Shown: positions 1 to 6,714, counted from the stretch's first letter. The stretch: 9,890 nucleotides of DNA from UBA9732 sp003456855 (GCA_946626785.1 CAMOUY010000079.1:1-9890), one strand, 5' to 3'. The notes: a model not told the origin generated them from the sequence alone. A program made the numbers and translations.

Positions 1-379
1 GGTAGTTCATTAGCCCCACCAGGATGGCGGCTATTCCCTTCATGCCCACAGGCCACCAGGCAAGCCTGTCCACGGTCACGTACATGAAGAGCATGTTGAA
101 CAGTCCGGTCAGGGCCCTGAACCAGTAGAAGGACAGAAGCTCCTTGATGACAACAGAGAATTCCCATTCCTTGGACCTGTAGACGAAGATCTTGTTGGTG
201 AAGAACGCGAAGGTGATCGTGATTATGATGGCAATCACGGTGGACACCATGTTGCGCAGCCCTATGACCTCATAGAAGAGCCAGTACAGAAAGGTCTCAA
301 GCAGTGTGGCCATCAGGCCGAAGACCATGTATACGATAAAGGTCCTGTATTTATCCCAGAGTCTCTTCAGTATGGTCAT
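1..379 (-). CDS. GtrA-family membrane protein (3' end cut by contig edge)
   Basis: Translating the minus strand from the ATG at 379 gives 126 open codons running off the left edge. The product is very hydrophobic and begins MTILKRLWDKYRTF. Membrane segments lie at about residues 13-35, 42-62 and 84-105, and a fourth begins near 116. Segment 2 ends in FFTNKIFVYRS, the F-x-NK-x-[WF]-V-[FY]-R signature of the GtrA-like family (PF04138). Such small four-helix proteins are thought to help move lipid-linked sugars across the inner membrane for O-antigen glucosylation, teichoic acid or cell-wall glycan decoration. The usual length is 120-150 residues, so only the last part of helix 4 is missing. The start overlaps the DUF2130 stop as ATGA, with AGGA about 8 bases upstream, so translation is probably coupled. 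No glycosyltransferase partner is visible; it could lie beyond the edge. The family call is firm, the substrate unknown. Confidence 0.85.
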   Translation of the reverse strand, partial: MTILKRLWDKYRTFIVYMVFGLMATLLETFLYWLFYEVIGLRNMVSTVIAIIITITFAFFTNKIFVYRSKEWEFSVVIKELLSFYWFRALTGLFNMLFMYVTVDRLAWWPVGMKGIAAILVGLMNY

Positions 380-1668
380 ATCTTGTCCTGGAGCGAAGGA
401 CTGTCCTTTGTAAGCTTCTTCAAGGTCAGATCCTCGGCCTTGTCGTTGGCAAGGCGCAGGTTGTTCTCGCAGCCAAGGAGGTAGTCCTTGGTCTTCTGCA
501 GGGCTGCCATGCTCTTGTCGATCTCCTTGATGGCATCGGCGAACTTCTCCGAAGCAAGTCTGTAGTTTCTGCCGAACTTGTCCTTGAACTCCTCGAGCTT
601 GCTGTTGAAGTTCTCTATGTCGATGTTCTGGTTTCTCACCACCGCAAGCTCCTTCTTGTACTCCACGGAGTTCCTTGCGGCATCGCGGAGGATAGTAATC
701 ATTGGAATGAAGAACTGGGGCCTGATGACATACATCTTCTCATAGCGGTATGAGACGTCCACGATGCCGGCATTGTAAAGCTCACTGTCAGGCTCGAGCA
801 TGGAGACCAGGACTGCGTACTCGCAGCCCTTCTCCCTTCTGTCCTTGTCCAGCTTGGCGAAGAAGTCCTCGTTCTTATGCTTCTTGGACCTGGATGCATC
901 CTCATCCATCTCGTTCTTCATCTCGAACATGATCGAGATGTATTCTACTCCATCCTGGCTGTCCCTGAAGATGAAGTCACCCTTGGAGCCGCCGGAGGCA
1001 TCGTTGTCCTTGTCGAAGTAGGCGTGCGGGAAGGCGGTTGCACGAAGTCTGTTGAACTCTATCATGCAGTGCTGCTCAAGGCTCTCTCCAAGAAGCTTTG
1101 TGGACATGCGGGTCTTGAAGTCCTTGTAGCGTGCAATCTCCTCGTCCTTCATCTTGAGCATGGTGTCATAGCTGTCCTTCGCATTCTTCAGGGCAAGCTC
1201 CTTCTCCGAGTCCTTAGTCTCAAGTCTCTGCTTCAGGGTGGCGATGCTCTGCCTGTCATCCGCAAGCTGTCTGTTGAACTCCTCCACCTTGCTCTGAACC
1301 GCAAGCTGCTTGTCGGCGTCGCTTCTCTCTATGACACCCTTGAGCCTGAGTATCTCCATGTCCTTCTGGCTCGAGACCCTCTGGACCTCTGACTCCAAGG
1401 TCGTCTTCATGCTCTCGGCTGCCGAATTGAGCTTGTCGGTAAGCCTCTCTATCTCGTTCTGAAGTCTCTGAAGCTCCCGGTCCTTGGCGCCGAGCTCGGT
1501 CATGTGAAGTCTGTTGAGCTCAAGTTCCTTGGCTTTTACAGAACTCTGAACATTGGCTTTCAATGCATTTTCAAACTCATCATTTCTAATCTGGGCTATT
1601 ATTTCAGCATACTCAGAACCTTCCATCTTGAAGGTCATGTGGCAGTTCGGACAGGTAATCTCTTTCAT
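376..1668 (-). CDS. DUF2130 coiled-coil protein with PD-(D/E)xK-like core
   Basis: A 430-residue soluble protein that I recognise as the DUF2130 family (PF09903), whose function is not established. Residues 6-9 are CPNC, half of a zinc-ribbon knuckle with no matching second cysteine pair nearby. Residues about 30-190 are a long charged coiled coil. The conserved core spans about 190-335, and a shorter coiled coil of about 335-412 follows. In the core, GDFIF (D231) is followed by SIMFEMKNE (E249, K251), preceded by a Glu-bearing helix (IEF, E204) and followed by a helix-strand pair. That order resembles a PD-(D/E)xK nuclease fold; this is my inference, not a demonstrated activity. The start at 1668 has GGGAG 8 bases upstream and a TATAAT promoter just before it. 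It is the first gene of a two-gene unit with the GtrA gene. DNA metabolism is possible, but nothing in the context proves it. Confidence 0.85.
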   Translation of the reverse strand: MKEITCPNCHMTFKMEGSEYAEIIAQIRNDEFENALKANVQSSVKAKELELNRLHMTELGAKDRELQRLQNEIERLTDKLNSAAESMKTTLESEVQRVSSQKDMEILRLKGVIERSDADKQLAVQSKVEEFNRQLADDRQSIATLKQRLETKDSEKELALKNAKDSYDTMLKMKDEEIARYKDFKTRMSTKLLGESLEQHCMIEFNRLRATAFPHAYFDKDNDASGGSKGDFIFRDSQDGVEYISIMFEMKNEMDEDASRSKKHKNEDFFAKLDKDRREKGCEYAVLVSMLEPDSELYNAGIVDVSYRYEKMYVIRPQFFIPMITILRDAARNSVEYKKELAVVRNQNIDIENFNSKLEEFKDKFGRNYRLASEKFADAIKEIDKSMAALQKTKDYLLGCENNLRLANDKAEDLTLKKLTKDSPSLQDKI

Positions 1669-1687
1669 CTTCAGGCTCCCATATTCA

Positions 1688-1716
1688 ATTATACAATCGA
1701 AATCCGTCCTTGACCA
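1688..1716 (-). promoter_or_regulatory. sigma70-like promoter for the DUF2130-GtrA operon
   Basis: On the minus strand a perfect TATAAT (1688-1693) lies 17 bases from TGGTCA (1711-1716, four of six matches to TTGACA). Predicted initiation near 1681 leaves a leader of only about 12 bases that starts at the GGGAG ribosome binding site. Its -35 overlaps the -35 of the divergent promoter. The call rests on consensus match only. Confidence 0.5.
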
Positions 1717-1738
1717 CTTCTGCGCGTTGATTCAGAAT
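1710..1738 (+). promoter_or_regulatory. sigma70-like promoter for the M20-Nudix operon
   Basis: TTGACC (1710-1715, five of six to consensus) and CAGAAT (1733-1738, four of six) are spaced by 17 bases. Predicted initiation is near 1745, so the ATG at 1740 would not be transcribed, which supports the 1758 start. The resulting leader would be about 13 bases. It is weaker than the opposing promoter in the -10 but stronger in the -35. Confidence 0.4.
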
Positions 1739-1744
1739 AATGGC

Positions 1745-1749
1745 AGGAG
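1745..1749 (+). promoter_or_regulatory. ribosome binding site that sets the M20 start
   Basis: AGGAG lies 8 bases before the ATG at 1758. The upstream in-frame ATG at 1740 has no Shine-Dalgarno sequence and would place this AGGAG inside the reading frame. The 1758 start also begins directly with the family-like N-terminus MENIDTELVEL. Confidence 0.75.
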
Positions 1750-1757
1750 CAAAAGCG

Positions 1758-2930
1758 ATGGAGAACATTGATACCGAGCTTGTTGAACTTTGCAGGGATC
1801 TTATCAGACAGCCCAGCCTTTCCGGGCAGGAGGAAGGCGTGGCCATGGTCATAAAGAAGAAGATGGAGGACCTTGGCTACGATGACATACACATCGATGA
1901 CTACGGCAATGTTATCGGTGGTTTCTTCGGGAAGCGTCCTGGAAAGACCGTGGTCATGGACGGCCATATTGACACCGTAGACATCTCAGACAGATCAAGG
2001 TGGACCCACGACCCGTTTGCAGCAGATATTGACAATGGAAGGATTTACGGCCGTGGAACATCAGACATGAAGGGCGCTGACAGTGCCATGATCATAGCAG
2101 CGGCGAGATTCGCCAGGAATCGGGACTTTGCAGGAAAGGTATACGTCTCATGCTCCTGTCAGGAGGAGATCTTCGAAGGCGTCTCCACCAGAGCGGTCTC
2201 CGAGTACTGCAGACCAGACTACGTGATAATCGGAGAATCCACACAGCTCAGATTGAACATAGGACAAAGGGGAAGAGCCGAGATAGTGGTGGAGACAGAG
2301 GGCAAGACCTGCCACTCCGCCAACCCGGAGAAAGGCGTCAATGCAGTGAGGCACATGGTTGCCCTGCTTGAGGAGATATTCAAGATAGAACCGGCAGAGC
2401 ACCCGCTTCTCGGCAAGGGGATGATGGAGCTTACAGACATAGTCTCATCTCCTTTCCCTGGGCAGTCAGTGGTTCCAGGATTGTGCACTGCAACCTTTGA
2501 TAGACGCCTAATTGTCGGTGATACACCAGAAATTATTCTTGAACCAATAAACCAGGCCATCGAGAAAGTCAGAGCAAATTTGCCTAATCTAAAAGCAAGG
2601 TGCTATATCCGCGAAGGTGAGCACCCAAGCTGGAAGGGCATGAACGTCAAGGCTACTAGGTTCTTCCCAGGCTGGGTCCTGGACAAGGATGACGAGCTAG
2701 TAAGGAAGGCCTACAAGGGAATAACTGAGGCCGGAGTCAAGACAGAGCTCTCCCACTACTCCTTCTGCACCAACGGGAGCCACTTCTGCGGAGAGGCTGG
2801 AATCAAGACCATAGGCTTCGGTCCCTCCCTTGAGAACCTGGCCCACACCATTGACGAGTACATAGAGATAGACCAGCTTCAGAAGGCCGAGCTTGGCTAC
2901 GAGGGAATCCTGAAGGAGCTGTTGAAATGA
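1758..2930 (+). CDS. M20-family metallohydrolase, YgeY-like
   Basis: A 390-residue di-zinc amidohydrolase of the ArgE/DapE/ACY1/CPG2 (M20) family, with no signal peptide, hence cytoplasmic. Expected metal ligands are visible: H70 in GHIDTV, D103 in GTSDMKG (bridging), E137 in QEE, E160 in IGEST and H363 in AHTIDE. D72 and E136 are the catalytic pair. The insertion (dimerisation) domain spans about 175-290 and carries H186 in CHSANPEKG. The tail PSW, FPGWV, FCTNGS, IGFGP matches the YgeY subfamily, which is called selenium-metabolism-linked from genomic co-occurrence and whose substrate is not established. Its stop overlaps the Nudix start (ATGA), so the two are co-translated. No selenium-metabolism gene is visible here. 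A dipeptidase, N-acyl-amino-acid deacylase or carbamoyl amidohydrolase remains possible. Codons at about 2490-2610, inside the insertion domain, look more A+T-rich than those around them. Confidence 0.88.
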   Translation: MENIDTELVELCRDLIRQPSLSGQEEGVAMVIKKKMEDLGYDDIHIDDYGNVIGGFFGKRPGKTVVMDGHIDTVDISDRSRWTHDPFAADIDNGRIYGRGTSDMKGADSAMIIAAARFARNRDFAGKVYVSCSCQEEIFEGVSTRAVSEYCRPDYVIIGESTQLRLNIGQRGRAEIVVETEGKTCHSANPEKGVNAVRHMVALLEEIFKIEPAEHPLLGKGMMELTDIVSSPFPGQSVVPGLCTATFDRRLIVGDTPEIILEPINQAIEKVRANLPNLKARCYIREGEHPSWKGMNVKATRFFPGWVLDKDDELVRKAYKGITEAGVKTELSHYSFCTNGSHFCGEAGIKTIGFGPSLENLAHTIDEYIEIDQLQKAELGYEGILKELLK

Positions 2931-3325
2931 GCGAGCTCAAGACGGTAAGGGTTGTCGCTGCTGTCATCAGGGACGGAAACAGGATCTTTGCCACTGCCCG
3001 CGGCTATGGGGACTACAAGGGCTGGTGGGAATTCCCGGGTGGAAAGATCGAGCAGGGGGAGACCCCTCAGCAGGCCTTGAAGCGAGAGATCGAGGAGGAG
3101 CTGGACACGGAGATAGAGGTCGGTGACTACATCGACACCCTTGAATACGACTACCCCAAGTTCCATCTCTCGATGGACTGCTTCTGGTGCTCGATAATAT
3201 CAGGTCATCTGGAACTGAAGGAGGCCGAGTCGGCCCGCTGGCTTACAAAGGAGGACATCCGCAGCGTCAAATGGCTGCCTGCGGATATCCAGATTCTCGA
3301 TGAACTCTGTGAGGCTATCAGCTGA
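2927..3325 (+). CDS. MutT-type Nudix NTP pyrophosphohydrolase
   Basis: A compact 132-residue protein. Its Nudix box runs from G39 to about T61: G39-x5-E45-x7-R53-E54-I-E-E57-E58, giving the Mg2+-binding REIEEEL core. The usual Gly of the final EExGU is replaced by D60, common in the REIxEELDTEI branch as I know it. The start VRVVAAVI, followed by FATARGYGDYKGWWEFPGG, matches small MutT-like (deoxy)nucleoside triphosphate pyrophosphohydrolases, which hydrolyse damaged or surplus NTPs such as 8-oxo-dGTP to the monophosphate. The exact substrate cannot be read from sequence. The start overlaps the M20 stop as ATGA, with GGAG inside the end of the M20 gene, so translation is likely coupled. Its TGA abuts the stop of the convergent propeller gene with no bases between. 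Confidence 0.9.
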   Translation: MSELKTVRVVAAVIRDGNRIFATARGYGDYKGWWEFPGGKIEQGETPQQALKREIEEELDTEIEVGDYIDTLEYDYPKFHLSMDCFWCSIISGHLELKEAESARWLTKEDIRSVKWLPADIQILDELCEAIS

Positions 3326-5317
3326 TCACTTCTCCCAGTTCGGGAAACAGTACTCGCCTCTGTAGTTGGAGGAGTTGTACTCAGGGTACTTGAACGGCTT
3401 GTAGACTCCTCTCGGGTCCGCTGCCGCCTCTCCGTCCTGGGTGTAGATGTACATGGTGTGCCTGTCCCAGACGACAATCTCGTCACGCTCATCGCCGGTC
3501 AGGTTCAACACTTCCGTGCTCATCTCAGGATGTCCGTCATCAGGAAGCTCAAGGACCTTGTAACCGTCTCCGTCCACTCCACCCTCATGGGCGCTCATCC
3601 AGATGATCTCCTTGCCGTTGCCGTCCCAGTTGAGTGGTGCGATGACATTGCCGTTTGAAAGCATCTCACGGTGCCAGATCTCCTTTCCGTTGCAGTCATG
3701 GAGGTAGAAGATGCCATTGTTCCCCCAGTAGGTCGTTGTGGCAATCTCGAAGCCCTCACGCTCCGGGCAGTAGTTGGCGGCGCTGATTCTCTGTCCATGG
3801 CCGTTGATGTCACGCACTATGATCTCACCATCCTTGGAGACTATCATGAAGCCCTCCCAGCCGGAGACTATCGCAAGTCTCTCATCCTGGCCCGGTCCGA
3901 ACTTGCCCACTATGATCTCATCGGTGTGGTCGGTTGTTATAGGCAGAGACCACATCAGGTTTCCATGGCTGTCAACCATGTTGTAGCAGGAGAATATCTC
4001 ATCCCTCCCGTCCCCGTTGTAGTCATAGGAGTACGGGAAATGGCCTGTGTTGTACTTGGAGAACTGCCACTCGTAGTTCAGGTCCTTGTCGTAGATCCAG
4101 TATCTTGAATAGCGGTCCTTGATCAGGATCTCCTCAGGTCTCCTGTTGCCTGAAACGTTGACTATTCTGATGGCATCGACGTTCAGTCTCTTGAAGGCGT
4201 ACTTGCCGAACTCGAGGCCGGTGACTGTCTCCGGGTCGGCCTCGTTGATCGGTGTCGGGATGCTCTTCTTCACCTTTCCGGTTCTGCCGTCAAGGATCAT
4301 CAGCTTGAAGTCCCAGGAGGTGATGACCTCATCGAAGCCGTCGCCGTCAATGTCATAGATCTGGAACGGAAGGTCTGTGGTGAGCTTCTCCGTCTCGTCG
4401 CTGTCAACAGGCTCTCCGATCTGCCAGAGGACCTTTCCGGTCTCAACGCTGACAGCGGTCATGCAGGAGATAACAGGATAGCGGTCCTTGTAGACCTTCC
4501 TCTGGTTCTGGCACATTACAAAGAACCATTCATCGGTTCCTGTAAGGTGTCCAAATCTGATCTGTCTACCTGCTCCGAAGTCCTGTAAGTCAATCTTCTT
4601 CCAAAGTTTTGCCTTGAAGTGCTTGTTCTGGGCATTCTTTTCTGCAGCAAGCCAGTCTAATTTGGTCTTTTCATAATCCTTGTGCTGGACGTCTGTCATC
4701 TCGACGCAGACATCTCTGTATCTGGCAGGTCTGCAGGATGAAAGGGCAATGCAGCCATCCTTGTAGGTGTCGTCCTCAGCCTCTATGACAAGCTTTCCAT
4801 TCAGGTAGCACTTGAACATGCTTCCTGAAATCTCGACCTTGAGCGTGCAGTACTCATCAGGATCCCAGCATGCCTCCGCATGGGCCAGGACTGTTCTCTC
4901 GGTCTTGAACACCTTGTGGAGCTCCACCCCACCAGGAACAAGGAAGAAGCCATAGTGCATCATGCTTGTCTGGTAGCGGAAGAGGATTCCTCCGAACTGG
5001 GCGGCGATCATCTGTCTGATTCTCACAGAGACAGTGTAGTCCTTCCAGAAGGTGTCACCTGCTCTCAGGCAAGGCACTCCCTTGCCCACCACAGGCTCCG
5101 TCAGACGCATCTGCTCCATGCAGTGGGATCCGTCCATGTCTGCGTCGGAGACGAGCCATGTAGGGCCTCTGAAGGACCAGTCCGAGATAGGATCGAACCA
5201 AGCTCCACAGTATCCCGGATTCGGATAGTAGTGATACTCACCCATGGCGCTGTGCTCAGCGTCGAATGGGAACGGACCTAGCTTGAAAGAACTGAAATCC
5301 TCTGTGAAAACCTTCAT
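3326..5317 (-). CDS. Concanavalin-like plus FG-GAP beta-propeller protein, rhamnogalacturonan-lyase-like
   Basis: A 663-residue protein starting MKVFTEDFSSF. The ATG at 5317 is chosen over one at 5362 because GAGGAG lies 7 bases upstream, whereas the 5362 codon sits inside a terminator hairpin. There is no signal peptide. Residues about 1-215 look like a beta-sandwich of the LamG/DUF1080 kind (FWKDYTVSVRIR, GGILFRYQ, KCYLNGKLV). Residues about 235-663 form repeated propeller blades with Ca-binding-like loops: DIDGDGFDE (322-330), DYNGDGRDE (432-440), NWDGNGKE (563-570) and the degenerate NLTGDERDE (605-613). Such propellers occur in rhamnogalacturonan lyases (PL11) and in a newer propeller lyase family acting on L-rhamnose-D-glucuronate (PL42, from memory). 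Its place beside GH28 and GarD supports action on pectic oligomers. I cannot name the catalytic residues, so a binding protein or other glycan-active enzyme is possible. It is separated from the upstream gene by a terminator. Confidence 0.6.
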   Translation of the reverse strand: MKVFTEDFSSFKLGPFPFDAEHSAMGEYHYYPNPGYCGAWFDPISDWSFRGPTWLVSDADMDGSHCMEQMRLTEPVVGKGVPCLRAGDTFWKDYTVSVRIRQMIAAQFGGILFRYQTSMMHYGFFLVPGGVELHKVFKTERTVLAHAEACWDPDEYCTLKVEISGSMFKCYLNGKLVIEAEDDTYKDGCIALSSCRPARYRDVCVEMTDVQHKDYEKTKLDWLAAEKNAQNKHFKAKLWKKIDLQDFGAGRQIRFGHLTGTDEWFFVMCQNQRKVYKDRYPVISCMTAVSVETGKVLWQIGEPVDSDETEKLTTDLPFQIYDIDGDGFDEVITSWDFKLMILDGRTGKVKKSIPTPINEADPETVTGLEFGKYAFKRLNVDAIRIVNVSGNRRPEEILIKDRYSRYWIYDKDLNYEWQFSKYNTGHFPYSYDYNGDGRDEIFSCYNMVDSHGNLMWSLPITTDHTDEIIVGKFGPGQDERLAIVSGWEGFMIVSKDGEIIVRDINGHGQRISAANYCPEREGFEIATTTYWGNNGIFYLHDCNGKEIWHREMLSNGNVIAPLNWDGNGKEIIWMSAHEGGVDGDGYKVLELPDDGHPEMSTEVLNLTGDERDEIVVWDRHTMYIYTQDGEAAADPRGVYKPFKYPEYNSSNYRGEYCFPNWEK

Positions 5318-5324
5318 TGAAACA

Positions 5325-5330
5325 CTCCTC
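5325..5330 (-). promoter_or_regulatory. ribosome binding site that sets the propeller-gene start
   Basis: GAGGAG on the minus strand lies 7 bases before the ATG at 5317. It follows directly after the U-tract of the terminator, so ribosomes can load only on messages that read through or start downstream of it. No convincing promoter is seen between the terminator and this site. Confidence 0.75.
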
Positions 5331-5333
5331 AAG

Positions 5334-5366
5334 AATAAAAACATGGGGTTGGACTTCTCCAACCCC
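5334..5366 (-). terminator. rho-independent terminator or attenuator between oxidoreductase and propeller gene
   Basis: On the minus strand a perfect 8-bp stem, GGGGTTGG pairing with CCAACCCC (5345-5352 and 5359-5366), closes a 6-base loop. It is followed by ATG and then five T (5337-5341) and ATT. It lies 17 bases after the oxidoreductase stop. Because the next gene follows immediately with a strong ribosome binding site and no obvious promoter, it probably lowers expression of that gene rather than ending the operon completely. Confidence 0.75.
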
Positions 5367-5383
5367 GGAATCTTCCGATCTTC

Positions 5384-6664
5384 TTACCAGTGGATCAGGC
5401 TGTCGACGTTTACCGGCATGCCTGAGGCGATGGCCTTGTTGCCTGCGATTCCAACCAGGATTGACTTGACTCCATCATGGAAGTCAGCCGCCCTGTGGAA
5501 CTCGTCGTACGGTGGGTTCTCAAGGAACACATCGTCCAGCATGACTGGGTCTCCACCACCGTGGCCACCCTCACCTGTGACGACCTTTGCATCGTACGGC
5601 TCGCCGAACATAGGATAGATGCGGATGTTGCTGTACTTGACAGCTCCCTCGTCCTTCTTGTCTCCACCTGCGTTGATGTAGGTGCGCTCGACTGAATGGT
5701 ACTCAAGTCTTCCCTTTGTGCCGTTGATCATGACGTTGAAGCCTTCCCATGGCATGTAGGAGTTGAGTGAGTAGGACATCTGGACTCCGTTCTTGTAGCG
5801 TACGACAAGGTTCATTGTGTCCTCGATGCTGATGTCATCTGAGAAGACGCTTCTGTCTCTGATGTAGCCGCTGTCCTCCTCGGCGTCAAGGTACAGGGCC
5901 TTGAGCTGTGGGTTTCCCTCAAGATCGATTGCAAACGGGTCGTTCTTGGCCACTTCGCTTCCGTGGCAGCGATAGTAGAACTTTTCCACTCCACGCTTCT
6001 CGGCTGCTGCACGTCCGTAGAACTGCAGGGAACCGAAACCGAAGACTGTCTCAGGCTCTGCACCAAGCCAGAAGTTCACCAGGTCGAAGTGGTGTGTTGC
6101 CTTGTGGACCAGAAGTCCGCCGCTGTTGTACTTGTTTCTGTGCCAGCGTCTGTAGTAGTCAGCGCCGTGCTCAGTGTTCAGAAGCCACTCGAAGTGGACT
6201 GATGTAGGTGTTCCGATTGCACCGTCACGGATCAGCTCTCTGACCTTTGTGTGGTATGGTGCATAGCGGTAGTTGAAGGTGACACGGATGTGCTTTCCGG
6301 TCTTCTTCTGTGTGTCGATGATTCTCTGAGCCTTGCGCTCGTCGATTGTCAGAGGCTTCTCTGTGATGACGTCACAACCGGCCTCCATGGCGCGGCAGAT
6401 GTAATCATCATGGGTGCGGTCAACTGATGTGACGATGACGATGTCCGGCTTTGTCTCCTCGATCATCTTCTCGAACTCATGAGGAAGGTATGTCGGGACC
6501 TTCTTTGCGCCAAGCTCCTCAAGACGTGAGTTGGCATAGTTCATTCTGGTCTGGCTCTGGTCACAGAATCCGACCATGCAGGCGATGTCCTTGTACTTCT
6601 GGGCAACTGCCTCATAATACATGCGGGCTCTTCCACCCGTTCCAACCTGTGCATATCTCTTCAT
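5384..6664 (-). CDS. Gfo/Idh/MocA-family oxidoreductase
   Basis: A 426-residue, probably NAD(P)-dependent cytoplasmic dehydrogenase or reductase of sugars or sugar acids. The Rossmann glycine motif VGTGGRARMYYEA is at 7-19, with the family EKP motif (E102 K103 P104) after CDVIT. The C-terminal sandwich domain carries GGLLVHKATHHFD (182-194) and GHGGGD (367-372). In the usual family pattern an Asp sits four residues before the active-site His; here that place holds H187, with K188 and H191 following. I have seen similar VHK-[AS]-THHFD versions in other members of the family. The start at 6664 has GGAGGGG 5 bases upstream and a TATAAT promoter before that. It follows garD on the same strand after a 107-bp gap and precedes the propeller gene. 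The substrate is unknown; a uronate, aldonate or glycosidic sugar fits the context, but nothing here proves it. Confidence 0.85.
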   Translation of the reverse strand: MKRYAQVGTGGRARMYYEAVAQKYKDIACMVGFCDQSQTRMNYANSRLEELGAKKVPTYLPHEFEKMIEETKPDIVIVTSVDRTHDDYICRAMEAGCDVITEKPLTIDERKAQRIIDTQKKTGKHIRVTFNYRYAPYHTKVRELIRDGAIGTPTSVHFEWLLNTEHGADYYRRWHRNKYNSGGLLVHKATHHFDLVNFWLGAEPETVFGFGSLQFYGRAAAEKRGVEKFYYRCHGSEVAKNDPFAIDLEGNPQLKALYLDAEEDSGYIRDRSVFSDDISIEDTMNLVVRYKNGVQMSYSLNSYMPWEGFNVMINGTKGRLEYHSVERTYINAGGDKKDEGAVKYSNIRIYPMFGEPYDAKVVTGEGGHGGGDPVMLDDVFLENPPYDEFHRAADFHDGVKSILVGIAGNKAIASGMPVNVDSLIHW

Positions 6665-6689
6665 ATCTTCCCCTCCATTAAGGAAACAA

Positions 6690-6702
6690 TCCGATAGTTA
6701 CT
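6690..6702 (-). repeat. 13-bp direct repeat, downstream copy (candidate operator)
   Basis: On the minus strand this is AGTAACtatCGGA, matching the copy at 6746-6758 in all ten positions outside the central three. It lies between the predicted transcription start (about 6708) and the ribosome binding site of the oxidoreductase gene. A regulator bound here would block early transcription. Confidence 0.45.
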
Positions 6703-6714
6703 GTTTATAGAATC

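Noticed and set aside
877..1392. A 171-codon plus-strand open frame opposite the DUF2130 gene
   Set aside because: It is antisense to a well-supported family member, with no ribosome binding site or recognisable domain. Long antisense frames are expected from the G+C-rich third positions.
1740..1757. Upstream ATG start for the M20 gene
   Set aside because: It has no ribosome binding site, it would include the AGGAG that serves the 1758 ATG, and it lies before the predicted transcription start.
3671..4108. A 145-codon plus-strand frame opposite the propeller gene
   Set aside because: It is the mirror of repeated propeller codons, with no recognisable domain and no translation signal.
5318..5362. 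Longer N-terminus for the propeller protein (MEKSNPMFLFLRS), which could look like a short signal peptide
   Set aside because: Its start codon sits inside the terminator stem, it has no Shine-Dalgarno, and GAGGAG precedes the 5317 ATG at ideal spacing.
5371..5381. An internal 11-base match to the adapter end (TCTTCCGATCT), possibly a chimeric join
   Set aside because: The match stops at 11 bases on both sides. It lies between an intact stop codon and an intact terminator hairpin, and both flanking genes fit the same pathway and strand. Read mapping over 5350-5400 would settle it; a coverage break would revive the idea.
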